This document shows positions 28,538 through 37,275 of a DNA stretch of 64,000 nt, in pieces. A program made the translations under genes and the position numbers. Each line of letters opens with the position of its first letter. Within the stretch, counting starts at the first letter, position 1. Source of the stretch: Chlorobium sp. (lineage in GTDB: Bacteria > Bacteroidota > Chlorobiia > Chlorobiales > Chlorobiaceae); NCBI GenBank assembly GCA_028277485.1, contig JANQGE010000028.1:4506-68505 (forward strand), in the 5' to 3' direction. The notes under the pieces are model-generated. The model did no database searches, was not told where the DNA came from, and worked only from the letters and a program-made list of their open reading frames with translations.

Positions 28538-29407
28538 ATGAAAAAGATCCTTGTTCCGACAGATTTCTCCGATCCGGCTTTGTATGCTTTCGAGGTAGCT
28601 GCAAGCATCGCACGCAAAAGCGGCGCCGAACTGCACCTGTACCATGTCATAGAAGTTCCTGACTACCCGGAAATCACTGATATCATTGCATACCGGGCAT
28701 TGGGCAGCACAAACGTCCTTGAAGAAATTGAAAAAAAGCTTGCCCGAACTGCCGAACATAACCAGTGCAGCGACATCGAGGTCACTTACTCGGTCGATTT
28801 CGACACGCCATACGAAAAAATATCCCGGAAAGCCGGCGATGAACAGTTCGACCTTGTAGTTATCGGTTCTCACGGCAGACAGGGAATCGACAGAATTCTT
28901 GTTGGCTCCACAGCTGAAAAGGTGATTCAGCATGCCCCTTGTCTTGTGCTCACTGTCAAGGAACCGGTATCCTATTTTTCACCTTCCAGTATTGTGCTCG
29001 GGTCCAATTTCTATGGTGAAATAGCGCATGGATTCGCTGCTTTGCAGGAGTTCGCCGCTCTCTACAACGCCACGCTGCACTTGCTCAAGGTCAACACGAG
29101 GTCGCATTTTGAAACTTCCAGGTACAGCAGGCAGCTGATGGAAAGCTTTGCCGAGGAACAGAAGCTCAGCAACTATACCATAAACATCTATAATGACGAC
29201 AGCGAAGAGGACGGAATCCTGCATTTTGCCCGCGACATGCATGCTGACCTTATCTGCGTGCCGACACATGGAAGAACAGGCCTTTCCCACCTTATCAGCG
29301 GAAGCATTGCTGAAAGTGTGTCAGAACATGCCTACCGCCCGGTTTTGACGTACAAGATCAAACCGGTAAAGATCGAATACGGGGTTATCGGACCTTTCCG
29401 TAAATAA
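28538..29407 (+). CDS. Universal stress protein, two tandem Usp domains
   Basis: A 289-residue protein with two Usp folds. Domain 1 (residues 1-145) starts KKILVPTDFSDPALYAFEVA and has the ATP-binding loop GSHGRQGIDRILVGSTAEKV. Domain 2 (residues 150-280) has PTHGRTGLSHLISGSIAESV. Both G-X2-G-X9-G(S/T) patterns are intact, so nucleotide binding is likely. The role is stress tolerance in a broad sense and the target is unknown. It stands alone between a repeat-filled gap and a convergent 31-codon gene. Confidence 0.92.
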   Translation: MKKILVPTDFSDPALYAFEVAASIARKSGAELHLYHVIEVPDYPEITDIIAYRALGSTNVLEEIEKKLARTAEHNQCSDIEVTYSVDFDTPYEKISRKAGDEQFDLVVIGSHGRQGIDRILVGSTAEKVIQHAPCLVLTVKEPVSYFSPSSIVLGSNFYGEIAHGFAALQEFAALYNATLHLLKVNTRSHFETSRYSRQLMESFAEEQKLSNYTINIYNDDSEEDGILHFARDMHADLICVPTHGRTGLSHLISGSIAESVSEHAYRPVLTYKIKPVKIEYGVIGPFRK

Positions 29408-29416
29408 CAGAAGACC

Positions 29417-29512
29417 TCAGCTAAGCGGTTTGCCGCACTTCTTACAGAATTCCGCATCGTCGTCGTGGCCGACGGTTTTGCAGCTTTTGCTTGCGCGTTT
29501 TCGATGGGTCAT
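29417..29512 (-). CDS. Short zinc-ribbon-like protein, 31 residues
   Basis: A very short frame starting at the ATG at 29512, MTHRKRASKSCKTVGHDDDA, and ending EFCKKCGKPLS. The CKKCGKPL ending is the second knuckle of a zinc ribbon; the first Cys (residue 11) and a His (residue 16) could complete the site. It is very basic at the N-terminus. It sits between hemE and the Usp gene, downstream of the bidirectional hairpin. I do not recognise a named family; the ribbon-like ending and lack of repeats make it more than a chance frame. Confidence 0.5.
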   Translation of the reverse strand: MTHRKRASKSCKTVGHDDDAEFCKKCGKPLS

Positions 29513-29542
29513 GGCGATATTATGGGCACGCGCGGGAAACAA

Positions 29543-29583
29543 AAAGAGGCTCTCTCATAAGTCAATTATGAGGCGGCCTCTTT
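29543..29583 (-). terminator. Bidirectional terminator downstream of hemE
   Basis: A long imperfect hairpin: AAAGAGGC pairs with GCCTCTTT and inner TCATAA pairs with TTATGA around GTCAA. A and T tracts on both sides make it usable for hemE on the minus strand and for the Usp transcript. Confidence 0.8.
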
Positions 29584-29629
29584 GAGAGAAAAAGACCTGT
29601 CTGCTGTCCAGGCAGGAAACCGGAAAAGA

Positions 29630-30685
29630 TCAGTGGTACTTGGTGCTCTCCTCTTTAACGAAGTCAACCAGGCATTTGAGATTTTCCGGATCGACATCAG
29701 GAAGGATACCATGGCCGAGGTTGAAGACATGACCCGAGCTTTCAGTATGCTTGCCGAAATGTTCAAGGATTTTTGCTGCTTCAGCCCTGATCTTATCGTG
29801 TGTACCGTAAAGCACCGTCGGATCCATGTTACCCTGCAGAGCCACGCGGTCTTTAAGCTCGGCACGAGCTTTTGCAATGTCCATGTTCCACCCGAGTCCC
29901 ATGGCGTCACAGCCGGTATCGGCGATATCGGAAAGAATAGTGTTGCAGTCCTTGGAGAAAACAATCACTGGCGTGCCTGGGTATTTGGTCTTAACCGCTT
30001 GCACGCTCTCCTTGATATACGGAAGCGCAAACTCGCGGTAGTCATCTTCGGAAAGGGCGCTTGCCCATGAATCAAAAATCTGTACAGCGTCGGCACCTGC
30101 CTCTATCTGCATCAGGAGATACTCGGTAATAACCCTTGAAATCTTGCTGAGCAGCATGTGCGCCATTTTAGGCTCACGGTACATCATTTTCTTGGCAAAT
30201 GCATAGTTCTTCGAACCCCCGCCTTCTACCGCATAGGTAAACAGTGTCCATGCCGCACCGGAAAACCCTATCAGCGGAACCCTATTGCCCAGCTCTTTCT
30301 TGGTAAGGCGGATGGCGTCCAGAACATAACCCAGCTTCTCATTGATATCGGGTATGATCAGGCGATCGATATCCACCTGAGAGCGGATAGGAGGAGTGAG
30401 CCTTATACCTTTGGACTCAATAATCTCGACACTCATACCCATGGCTTCGTTGATAACAAGGATATCCGAAAAAATAATGGCTGCGTCCACTCCAATGATA
30501 TCAACCGGCTGGATGGTAACTTCCGTTGCAAGTTCAGGGGTTTTGCACAGTGTCAGGAAATCGGTTTTTTCCCTGACTGCACGATACTCCGGCAAATAAC
30601 GCCCCGCCTGACGCATCACCCAGATTGGCGTTCTCGGTACCGGCTGCCGCTTCAACGCCCGAAGAAAAAGATCATTTTTGAGCAT
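29630..30685 (-). CDS. hemE: Uroporphyrinogen decarboxylase
   Basis: Decarboxylates uroporphyrinogen III to coproporphyrinogen III on the haem and bacteriochlorophyll pathway. The signature PIWVMRQAGRYLPEYR lies near residue 20, the substrate-binding DIIGVDAAIIFSDILV near residue 60, and GFSGAAWTLFTYAVEGGGSK near residue 140. Length 351 is normal. The ATG at 30685 (MLKNDLFLRALKRQPVP) is used; a TTG three codons upstream is possible. A hairpin terminator follows. Confidence 0.97.
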   Translation of the reverse strand: MLKNDLFLRALKRQPVPRTPIWVMRQAGRYLPEYRAVREKTDFLTLCKTPELATEVTIQPVDIIGVDAAIIFSDILVINEAMGMSVEIIESKGIRLTPPIRSQVDIDRLIIPDINEKLGYVLDAIRLTKKELGNRVPLIGFSGAAWTLFTYAVEGGGSKNYAFAKKMMYREPKMAHMLLSKISRVITEYLLMQIEAGADAVQIFDSWASALSEDDYREFALPYIKESVQAVKTKYPGTPVIVFSKDCNTILSDIADTGCDAMGLGWNMDIAKARAELKDRVALQGNMDPTVLYGTHDKIRAEAAKILEHFGKHTESSGHVFNLGHGILPDVDPENLKCLVDFVKEESTKYH

Positions 30686-30804
30686 GCATTGCAATGTTTA
30701 TAGAAGTTATGAAAAACGCTGCTCACCTGCCTTCATGTTCCCCCTCCGGGTGAGAGCAACCAAAGAAAGTGCTAAGCTACGCTTTTTTGCACGTTTTTTA
30801 AAAC

Positions 30805-31012
30805 AACCAGTAACCGGTAGTGACAAGTAAACAGTGACGAGAGGGAACCAGTCGGCAGTAAGGAAGGAAATAATCGGAAATCGGGGTCGGTATCGGGTTT
30901 CGGGGTCGAAAACGCAGTGACAAGAAACAAGTGACGAGTGACGAGAGGGGAACCAGTAGGAAAGGGCGGCTTTAAACTAACTTGTTACTCGTCACCGGTC
31001 ACTTGTCACTTT
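30805..31012 (+). repeat. Patchwork of short intergenic repeat words
   Basis: Contains ACCAGTAACCGGTAGTGACA, ACCAGTCGGCAGTAAGG, AATCGGAAATCGGGGTCGGT, ATCGGGTTTCGGGGTCG, GTGACGAGTGACGAGAGGGG and GTCACCGGTCACTTGTCACT. Word order resembles the copies at 26.6 and 52.3 kb. Confidence 0.85.
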
Positions 31013-31014
31013 AA

Positions 31015-31133
31015 AGGGCACCTCTATTTATTGTCATGAGCGGTTCAAGTGCAAGGCGGACGGAGCGCAGAAACCCTCTCCTATCCGATCAACGATGCAA
31101 TTGAAGCGCGGAATAAATAAATAGAGGTGCCCT
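31015..31133 (+). mobile_element. AGGGCACCTC MITE-like element, 119 bp form
   Basis: Clean ends AGGGCACCTCTATTTATT and AATAAATAGAGGTGCCCT with CATGAGCGGTTCAAGTGCAA, GCGGACGGAGCGCAGAAACC and CAACGATGCAATTGAAGCG inside. The middle GTACAC block of the full form is missing. Confidence 0.9.
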
Positions 31134-31151
31134 AAATTAACAGCAGTGCAT

Positions 31152-32000
31152 TTACGTCACGATATGGCGCTTTATACCCAGCTGGCGGGGCGTATAACCC
31201 AGCGCGAGACCGACCATCTCGGAGAGGTGGAAGACCGGAATGGACTTCTTGATATTTGCCTGTTTCAGCGCTTTTGCCTGATAGCTGTCGAGCACTGTGT
31301 GGCAAAGCGGACAGGGAGTTACGATAAAATCCGCATTGGTCTCGATCGCCTCCCCGAGAGCTTCTGCCGCAACGTTCAGCGACTCCTCCTCGGCAACGAG
31401 AAGCGTGTGGAAGCCGCAACATTTGTTTTTATGCTCATATGGCACAACTTTGCCGCCAAGCGTTTCGATAAGTTTATCCAGAGAAGTAGGCTCCACAGGG
31501 TTATCCTTGCCCAGAATGGCTGACGGGCGCAGAATATGACACCCGTAAAAAGGTGCAATCTTATAGTTCGTCAAAGGCACCTTGATCTTTTTACCGATAG
31601 TCTCAAAACCAATATCCTCGTCCAGCACCCAAAGCAAATGCCGCACTTCCGATGTCCCTTTGTACTCAAGTCCTTCTTTTTTCAGAATACCGTTGACCTC
31701 GTCACGAAGCGCCCCGGATTCGTCGAGCTTTTTCTTGGCACTCCTGATTGTCAGGAGACAGGTATTGCAGGATGTAACCAGGTCGAGTCCGAGCTTTTCT
31801 GCAAGCGCAATGTTCCTCCCGTTGACAAGTGCGAAATGCTTGGGACTGACGTAGTCGAGGTTGCTGCCTCCGCAGCAGGTGCTTTCGTGGAGCTTGACAA
31901 AATCGATACCCAGGTCCTCCTGCCAGAGATCAATAGATTTATCCACCTCTTTGGTCATGGACTCGTTAATGCAGCTGAGATAATATGCGTACCGCTTCAT
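31152..32000 (-). CDS. sdhE: Succinate dehydrogenase/fumarate reductase subunit E (HdrB-like, two CCG domains)
   Basis: Cys-rich subunit replacing the usual haem-b membrane anchor in non-classical succinate:quinone oxidoreductases. It has two HdrB-type domains: Cys10, CCGGSN (about residue 42) and SCNTC in the first; YGCHIL, CCGFHT and CPLC in the second. These bind unusual iron-sulfur centres and link the enzyme to the quinone pool. Length is 282. It follows sdhB by 4 bp, in the order sdhA-sdhB-sdhE. In green sulfur bacteria the complex works mainly as fumarate reductase in the reverse TCA cycle; the direction is not visible in the sequence. Confidence 0.9.
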   Translation of the reverse strand: MKRYAYYLSCINESMTKEVDKSIDLWQEDLGIDFVKLHESTCCGGSNLDYVSPKHFALVNGRNIALAEKLGLDLVTSCNTCLLTIRSAKKKLDESGALRDEVNGILKKEGLEYKGTSEVRHLLWVLDEDIGFETIGKKIKVPLTNYKIAPFYGCHILRPSAILGKDNPVEPTSLDKLIETLGGKVVPYEHKNKCCGFHTLLVAEEESLNVAAEALGEAIETNADFIVTPCPLCHTVLDSYQAKALKQANIKKSIPVFHLSEMVGLALGYTPRQLGIKRHIVT

Positions 32001-32004
32001 ACCG

Positions 32005-33039
32005 CTACTCTCCCGATTTGTTTTTATGATCCTCCCGGTCCCGCCTCACATGATCAGTCATCTCCTGGAACTCTTCACGGAATTTCTTAATGCCTTTGGC
32101 AGGCTTGACCAAAGGCGGTGGAGGCGGTGTTCTGCGCTTCAGGATCATCTTAAAGGCCATCGGCAGCAGATTTTTCAGTGTCCACCCTATACCGTTGGTT
32201 CTGATCGGCAAGGTTGCTTCTATAAGCTTGCCTTTTTTAGGAATATCCTCCATGAAGGCCTCTGCGTGCTTCGCTCCGCTCGTATCCTTTGCGCCGCGTG
32301 AAACCATGGCATCCTCACGTACGCCGTGAATGCCGTCCATTATGGGAATGCTTTTCACGCAGGCCTCCTGACAGCGATAGCAGTGTGTACAATCCCAGAC
32401 ACCGTGATCTTTTACAAGTTCAGCGATCCGCATATCATGAGCGCCATCCCTGCTGTCAACGTTCATACGGTATGACTTCAGCAGAATCGCCGGCCCGACA
32501 TACTCCTTGTGAGCCCTTAGAATGGAACATTCGGACATACATGACGCGCAGAGAATACAGTCGGTGGCCTTGTCGTATTCCAGGAATTCCTCTTCGGAAA
32601 TCAGAAACTCCTTCTCGCCCATCTTCTCTTCCGGCATGATCGACTCGACCCAGTTGGAGTACTTCTTCATTTTATCAACCATCGGGTCCATATCGACAAT
32701 GAGGTCCTTGATCAGCGGCATGTTGCGCAAAGGCTCAACCTTGATGACGTTGGCAACCTTGCACCTTTCCAGCTCGTCCCATACCTGGGTCGTGCAGGCA
32801 AGTTTCGAGATGCCGTTGATTCTCATACCGCATGAACCGCAGATACCTGCCTGGCAGAATGCCCTGAAGCTTATGGTTGCATCCACATGCTCCTTGATAT
32901 AGTTCAATGCCCTGAGAACGGTGATGCCTCTTTCAACCGGAATGGTATAATCATCAAAGTAGGACCTGTTGTCCACATGAGGATTAAACCGGTTTATCCG
33001 GAAGGTTACATCCCTCATTTCCTCTTTATGCTCTGCCAT
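32005..33039 (-). CDS. sdhB: Succinate dehydrogenase/fumarate reductase iron-sulfur subunit
   Basis: Electron-wire subunit between the flavoprotein and subunit E. The [2Fe-2S] ligands are in CQAGICGSCGMRINGISKLAC near residue 62. The two further clusters are bound by CILCASCMSEC near residue 160 and CTHCYRCQEACVKSIP near residue 215. At 344 residues it is longer than classical SdhB because of a basic C-terminal tail with PPPPP near residue 311. It lies between sdhA (93 bp gap) and sdhE (4 bp gap). Confidence 0.95.
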   Translation of the reverse strand: MAEHKEEMRDVTFRINRFNPHVDNRSYFDDYTIPVERGITVLRALNYIKEHVDATISFRAFCQAGICGSCGMRINGISKLACTTQVWDELERCKVANVIKVEPLRNMPLIKDLIVDMDPMVDKMKKYSNWVESIMPEEKMGEKEFLISEEEFLEYDKATDCILCASCMSECSILRAHKEYVGPAILLKSYRMNVDSRDGAHDMRIAELVKDHGVWDCTHCYRCQEACVKSIPIMDGIHGVREDAMVSRGAKDTSGAKHAEAFMEDIPKKGKLIEATLPIRTNGIGWTLKNLLPMAFKMILKRRTPPPPPLVKPAKGIKKFREEFQEMTDHVRRDREDHKNKSGE

Positions 33040-33132
33040 AACTCCCGTCCTGCTGAATGTTATTTACCCGAGTTGAGCGACTTCTCTCAGGCATGCCGCG
33101 GCATGCGGCACCGTTACTCGTTACCCGTAGAT

Positions 33133-34836
33133 TTAATACGTTCTTTCCTGTAACTCATGTTTACCCATGGTTACCGGCTTATCACCGACCTCCGGCCTGC
33201 CGTTGACACTGGTGTAGGTTGTATGTTTATGCCATTTTTCATCGTCGCGCTCCGGAAAATCCGTTCTTGTATGAGAACCGCGGCTTTCTTCCCTGGTATA
33301 GGCTCCGAGAGCGACTGTTTCGGCCAGATCGAGCATATTTTTCAATTCGAGAACCTGTATAAGGTTTGTATTGAACACTTCACTTGTATCAAACACACGG
33401 ATATGCTTGAAACGCTCTTTCAGTTGACTTATATCGGCAATACCCTTTTGCAGTTTCGACGCCTCCCTGAAAATGCCGACGTTTGCCGCAAGCGTACGGC
33501 CAAGCTCCTCACGAAGAGCTCCGTAACGTTCATAATGACCTGACGGTTTCATGAAGTCCCGGAGTTCCTCCTCTTTTGCTTTAAGTTCAAGAGCGGATAT
33601 TTCAGCCGGCTCGAACCGCTTTGCTTCCTCGGCTGCGGTACGCCCGGTAATCCTGCCGAAAACAAGAATATCCAGAAGAGAATTGCCTCCGAGACGATTT
33701 GCCCCGTGCACCGATACACAAGCGGCCTCTCCCGCCGCATACACTCCGTCCATCGCTGTACGCCCGGAAATATCGGTATCGATACCGCCCATGGAATAGT
33801 GTGCCGTAGGTCTGACCGGAATCGGCTCATCGATCGGGTCGACACCTTCGAAGTACATTGACATTTCGCGGATCTGCGGAAGCCTTGACTTGATCAGGTC
33901 CGTGCCAAGATGGGTGAGGTCAAGATGGATATATTGGCCGGCCGGGCTTTCGAATCCCCTGCCTTCAAGGATTTCGGTTTCCATGGAACGCGCAACAAGA
34001 TCACGTGGCCCGAGTTCCATTTTCTCGGGAGCATAACTGCTCATGAAACGCTCACCCTGACTGTTAACAAGATACCCGCCTTCACCGCGGGCTCCCTCGG
34101 TCACAAGCAGCCCGCTTTTTCTGAGACCGGTCGGATGAAACTGAACAAATTCCATATCCTTGAGCGGAATGCCCGCCCGATAGGCGATTGCCTGACCGTC
34201 GCCGGTGTTGCCTGCTGCGTTGCTTGAGCGGTTCCAGTACATTTTCGCATATCCCCCGGTTGCCAGAATCACCGTCCTTGCCGGAAAGGCCTCGATTTTC
34301 CCGGTAAGTACGTTCATCGCGATCAACCCCTTCGACTTGCTCCCGCTGGTTGCAAGATTCAGCACAAAGTATTCGTTGAAGAAAAAAACACCCTTTCTGA
34401 GACACTGCTCATACAGGCTTTGCAGAATCGTATGTCCGGTCTTGTCGGCACAGTAACAGCACCGGGGCCGGCCGGCGCCGCCGAAAGGGCGCTGTGCAAT
34501 GGTTTTGTCGCCCATCCTCGACCAGGGCGTTCCGATGTTGTCGAGTTCCCTGATAATTTTCGGAGCTTCGGAGCACAGCACCTCGACCGCATCCTGGTCA
34601 GCAAGGTAATCGCTGCCCTTGATGGTATCGAAAATATGCATCTCGACCGTGTCGTCCTTTGCCTTGTTCGCCAGAGCGGCGTTTGCTCCACCCTGCGCGG
34701 CGGATGTATGCGAGCGGTTGGGATAGACTTTCGACAATACGGCGATATTGAGTGAAGGGTTGGTTTTCATGGCTTCCATGGCCGCATATAACCCGGAGCC
34801 GCCGCCGCCGACAACAACGATATCAAATGGCTTCAT
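33133..34836 (-). CDS. sdhA: Succinate dehydrogenase/fumarate reductase flavoprotein subunit
   Basis: FAD-binding catalytic subunit. The dinucleotide motif is VVVGGGGSGLYAAM at the start. The His expected to carry covalent FAD is in RSHTSAAQGG near residue 44. Substrate-site segments include QFHPTGL and EGARGEGGYLVNSQGERF, and the FAD contacts HGANRLGGNSLLD lie near residue 375. Length 567 is normal. It is the first gene of the sdhABE operon. The ATG at 34836 starts MKPFDIVVVGG directly. Confidence 0.97.
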   Translation of the reverse strand: MKPFDIVVVGGGGSGLYAAMEAMKTNPSLNIAVLSKVYPNRSHTSAAQGGANAALANKAKDDTVEMHIFDTIKGSDYLADQDAVEVLCSEAPKIIRELDNIGTPWSRMGDKTIAQRPFGGAGRPRCCYCADKTGHTILQSLYEQCLRKGVFFFNEYFVLNLATSGSKSKGLIAMNVLTGKIEAFPARTVILATGGYAKMYWNRSSNAAGNTGDGQAIAYRAGIPLKDMEFVQFHPTGLRKSGLLVTEGARGEGGYLVNSQGERFMSSYAPEKMELGPRDLVARSMETEILEGRGFESPAGQYIHLDLTHLGTDLIKSRLPQIREMSMYFEGVDPIDEPIPVRPTAHYSMGGIDTDISGRTAMDGVYAAGEAACVSVHGANRLGGNSLLDILVFGRITGRTAAEEAKRFEPAEISALELKAKEEELRDFMKPSGHYERYGALREELGRTLAANVGIFREASKLQKGIADISQLKERFKHIRVFDTSEVFNTNLIQVLELKNMLDLAETVALGAYTREESRGSHTRTDFPERDDEKWHKHTTYTSVNGRPEVGDKPVTMGKHELQERTY

Positions 34837-34967
34837 ACACCTTAATCTCCTTCTGCGAACTGCGCCACCGCAGCTTCAGTGGTTATGCAGGCCTGCATGC
34901 GCGAGGCCCGTTTTTCTATGGATCACAAATACGTTAAAACGAAGCTAAATCCAGCAATACCGGCAGG

Positions 34968-35414
34968 CTATAATGCAACATTGTCATCGTGGGCAGGCAA
35001 CTCCTCAACGGCGTGGAGGACATCACTCATGTTAAGCACACCCACTACCTTGTCATGATCCATGACTGTCAGGCGGCGGACATTGGTCCGCTTCATGAGA
35101 CGCAGCGCATACTTGATCCTCAGACTGGGGTTGATGCTTATCAAAGGCTTGCTCATTATCTGGAAAACAGGGGTGTTCCATGGATCACGATGAACGTCTT
35201 CTCCTGGATCGATAACTTTCTCGAGAATGTCTTTTTCGGTCACGACACCATAGCAGTCATCCTCGTTTCTGGGCTCTACAATAAGTCCGCTCTGGCTGTT
35301 TTCTTTCATTAACTGAATCGCTTCCGCAACAGTGCAGCTGCCCTTAATGGTATGAAAATCCTTCTGCATAAGGGCAGAAACAGGTAGTGTGCGTAACTTT
35401 ACAAGCTGATCCAT
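34968..35414 (-). CDS. Two-CBS-domain protein
   Basis: A 148-residue protein of two CBS domains (about residues 10-70 and 78-138), forming one Bateman module that usually binds adenine nucleotides or SAM. Motifs such as [12 protein letters not shown] and [14 protein letters not shown] are typical. No effector domain is attached, so it probably regulates a partner protein. The ATG at 35414 ([16 protein letters not shown]) is chosen; the frame is open 44 codons upstream, but that part is AT-rich and not domain-like. It lies upstream of sdhA on the same strand with a 131 bp gap; a functional link is only a possibility. Confidence 0.85.
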   Translation of the reverse strand: MDQLVKLRTLPVSALMQKDFHTIKGSCTVAEAIQLMKENSQSGLIVEPRNEDDCYGVVTEKDILEKVIDPGEDVHRDPWNTPVFQIMSKPLISINPSLRIKYALRLMKRTNVRRLTVMDHDKVVGVLNMSDVLHAVEELPAHDDNVAL

Positions 35415-35748
35415 ATCGATAAACCTCTGGTTAATAAAGATGTATGATTCCTTGGTTACTATATAAGTAAATAAGTTTGTGCTTATATATGCATTTATTA
35501 TTAAAAAAAGGCAGGAAAGCCTTTTCCCGTTAACGGGCATGAACAATCAATGTACAAAAAAATCATAAATCTTCACAACCGGAAGGGAGAAAAGTCATCT
35601 ATCCCCCCTCTTTCTGCATCCGGACTCGCTGCCAAACACCAGCCGTAACTGGAGCATTTGTAGTAAACACACTGAACGAAAAATGCTTCCGCGGTAACGG
35701 CATTGTTACGTGCCGGCCGTCACCAGTGGCCGAACATGTTTCTTTGGT
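35415..35748. other. Gene-free stretch upstream of the CBS gene
   Basis: About 330 bp with AT-rich promoter-like sequence next to the CBS gene (35450-35510) and then sequence that may be decayed antitoxin DNA. I see no intact reading frame and neither repeat family. Confidence 0.4.
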
Positions 35749-35937
35749 TTATGAAGGAACAGTCGAAGCTTTCCACTTGAACACGATGCGCCATTGATTG
35801 TTGATACGAATGCTATGGAAACCTGCAAAATCGCCTTTCAATACCTCCAATCGATTACCTGGAGGAGATTGTAAATCTTCCAGTGACCGTGCCGCATTAA
35901 GGACATCAAGCTTGTAAAGCGCAGATTCCCTGATTTA
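35749..35937 (-). pseudogene. Truncated HigB/RelE-type toxin remnant
   Basis: On the minus strand from 35937 the frame reads [19 protein letters not shown], then [20 protein letters not shown] and [18 protein letters not shown], then a stop. SLEDL..PPGNRLE.LKGD..G..SIRIN.QWRI.F.W is the core of plasmid-maintenance HigB toxins. The first ~30 residues are missing, being replaced by the MITE-like element that starts at 35938, and the last ~10 are missing too. No HigA antitoxin frame follows. It is almost certainly dead. Confidence 0.75.
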
Positions 35938-36081
35938 AGGGCATCTCGATTAATTGTCTATGAGCGGCTTGAGCTCAAGGCGAACAGCGCGCAGAAACCG
36001 GAGTGTACATACAAGTACATGAGGATTTCGAGCACTGGTCAACGATGAAACCATGGCGCGGAATAAATTAATCGTGATGCC
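35938..36081 (+). mobile_element. AGGGCATCTC MITE-like element, 144 bp full form
   Basis: Ends AGGGCATCTCGATTAATT and AATTAATCGTGATGCCT pair imperfectly. The interior has TATGAGCGGCTTGAGCTCAA, GCGCGCAGAAACCGGAGTGT, GTACATGAGGATTTCGAGCA and CAACGATGAAACCATGGCGC. It separates the HigB remnant from the MBL gene, ending at that gene's stop codon. Confidence 0.88.
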
Positions 36082-36723
36082 TCACGCTATCCCGTGCGTT
36101 TTCTTGTATGCCGCCCAGTTACGCTTCAGGTCAATAAATGTCTCGAGGTCCGGCTGAATCAGAAACGGATTGGTCTTCTTTTCCTCGCCGACAGTAGACT
36201 GCGGCGCGGCTCCGTAATCGTGGCCGGGGAACACTCTTGTGTTTTCAGGAAGGGTCATGAGTTTTTCATGGAGAGAGTGGAACTCCTCTTCGGCATCCGC
36301 TCCGAAACCGGTGCCGCCGACCTTGCCGACAAAAAGCGTATCACCGGTAAACAGGGCATCATCAGCGTAAAGGCACATGGAATCGGTGGTGTGACCGGGC
36401 GTGTGGATGATGCGAACCTCGAGGTCCCCGAGAGGAAAAACCGAGCCGTCCTCCACCCTGATGCCCGTATCGGGGCAAACCGATCCATACAGCAGCGGAG
36501 CACGTCCGGTCAGCCGGGCGATTTCGTCATTGCCGTTTGTATGGTCGTAATGGCCGTGGGTACAAAAGACATACCGGATAGTGAAACCCTGCTCACGGGC
36601 ATCTTTGACGATCATCGCCGGATTGTTTGACGGATCAACGACAAAAGCCTGTCCGTTCTGCTCATCGGCAACCAGATATCCGAAGTTCCGGTCGCCCCCT
36701 GTTCGGAACTGTTTCAGGTACAT
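36082..36723 (-). CDS. Metallo-beta-lactamase fold hydrolase (glyoxalase II-like)
   Basis: A 213-residue enzyme with the metal motif [10 protein letters not shown] near residue 55, HTPGHT near residue 109, [17 protein letters not shown] near residue 124 and [10 protein letters not shown] near residue 165. The family includes hydroxyacylglutathione hydrolases and related thioesterases; persulfide dioxygenases are more distant relatives. It lies 4 bp after the small PII-like gene, downstream of an RND pump and a CstR-like regulator, so a role with sulfur or thiol compounds is tempting but is inference. A repeat element abuts its 3' end. Confidence 0.85.
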   Translation of the reverse strand: MYLKQFRTGGDRNFGYLVADEQNGQAFVVDPSNNPAMIVKDAREQGFTIRYVFCTHGHYDHTNGNDEIARLTGRAPLLYGSVCPDTGIRVEDGSVFPLGDLEVRIIHTPGHTTDSMCLYADDALFTGDTLFVGKVGGTGFGADAEEEFHSLHEKLMTLPENTRVFPGHDYGAAPQSTVGEEKKTNPFLIQPDLETFIDLKRNWAAYKKTHGIA

Positions 36724-36727
36724 GGTA

Positions 36728-37033
36728 TCAGACCATTTTTTCTACATTCATTAAAAAAGCCCTTGCCGGGAACTCCGGCTCGACCGCGATGGGCTGTTTT
36801 TCAAGCTCTTCAATAATCTGCTCGGCTTTTTCATCCTCGAGAATCGCAAAACACAGGGAGGAATAAGAGCCAATCCCCTCGTCAACCGGCCACCATGCCT
36901 CTCCCGTGAACCCTTTGTCGCAGTAACAACCTTTGATGGACATGTTGCTGAACATCAGCACCTCAAACCTTTTGAAGAGCTCCCGAACCTGGGGACGGGT
37001 TTCTTCATGCCCCATTATCGCAAGAAATTTCAT
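36728..37033 (-). CDS. Small PII-like protein of unknown function
   Basis: A 101-residue protein with the alternating pattern expected of a ferredoxin-like/PII fold: [20 protein letters not shown], then [20 protein letters not shown], a loop with [11 protein letters not shown], and [22 protein letters not shown] motif near residue 35 could bind metal or react with sulfur. PII-like proteins encoded beside RND metal pumps (DUF3240 type) are known, but I could not establish membership. It is separated from the RND gene by about 240 bp of repeat words and lies 4 bp before the MBL gene. Confidence 0.6.
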   Translation of the reverse strand: MKFLAIMGHEETRPQVRELFKRFEVLMFSNMSIKGCYCDKGFTGEAWWPVDEGIGSYSSLCFAILEDEKAEQIIEELEKQPIAVEPEFPARAFLMNVEKMV

Positions 37034-37074
37034 TGTCTTACGGGATAAGTAAGTTAATAAAACTACTGCCGATC

Positions 37075-37272
37075 TTTAAAAGTGACAAGTGACCGGTGAC
37101 GAGTGACAAGTTAGTTCAACCCTCATCTTTCCTTGCCTACTTGCCAACTGACTCCTCTTTCGGGGTTCGCCGTCGGAATCGGAATCGGTATCGATCTTTT
37201 CTTTTCCCTAACTCTTTTTCTCCCCCCTTGCCACTCGTCACTTGTTTACTTGTCACTATTCTTTTGCCAGCT
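37075..37272 (-). repeat. Patchwork of short intergenic repeat words
   Basis: Contains AAAGTGACAAGTGACCGGTG, TTGCCTACTTGCCAACTGAC, GGGGTTCGCCGTCGGAATCG, GGTATCGATCTTTTC and CACTCGTCACTTGTTTACTT. It lies inside the putative RND operon between the pump gene and the PII-like gene. Confidence 0.8.
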
Positions 37273-37275
37273 GCC

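Larger units (their letters stand above)
30686..31151. other. Repeat-filled intergenic region between hemE and sdhE
   Basis: About 465 bp without a gene. It holds the hemE promoter region, a patchwork repeat (about 30805-31012) and a 119 bp MITE-like element (31015-31133) ending 18 bp before the sdhE stop. Confidence 0.7.

Noticed and set aside
36082..36723. Calling the MBL gene a persulfide dioxygenase outright
   Set aside because: The GKVGGTGFG and FPGHDYG blocks fit the glyoxalase II-like group better; only the operon context suggests sulfur chemistry.
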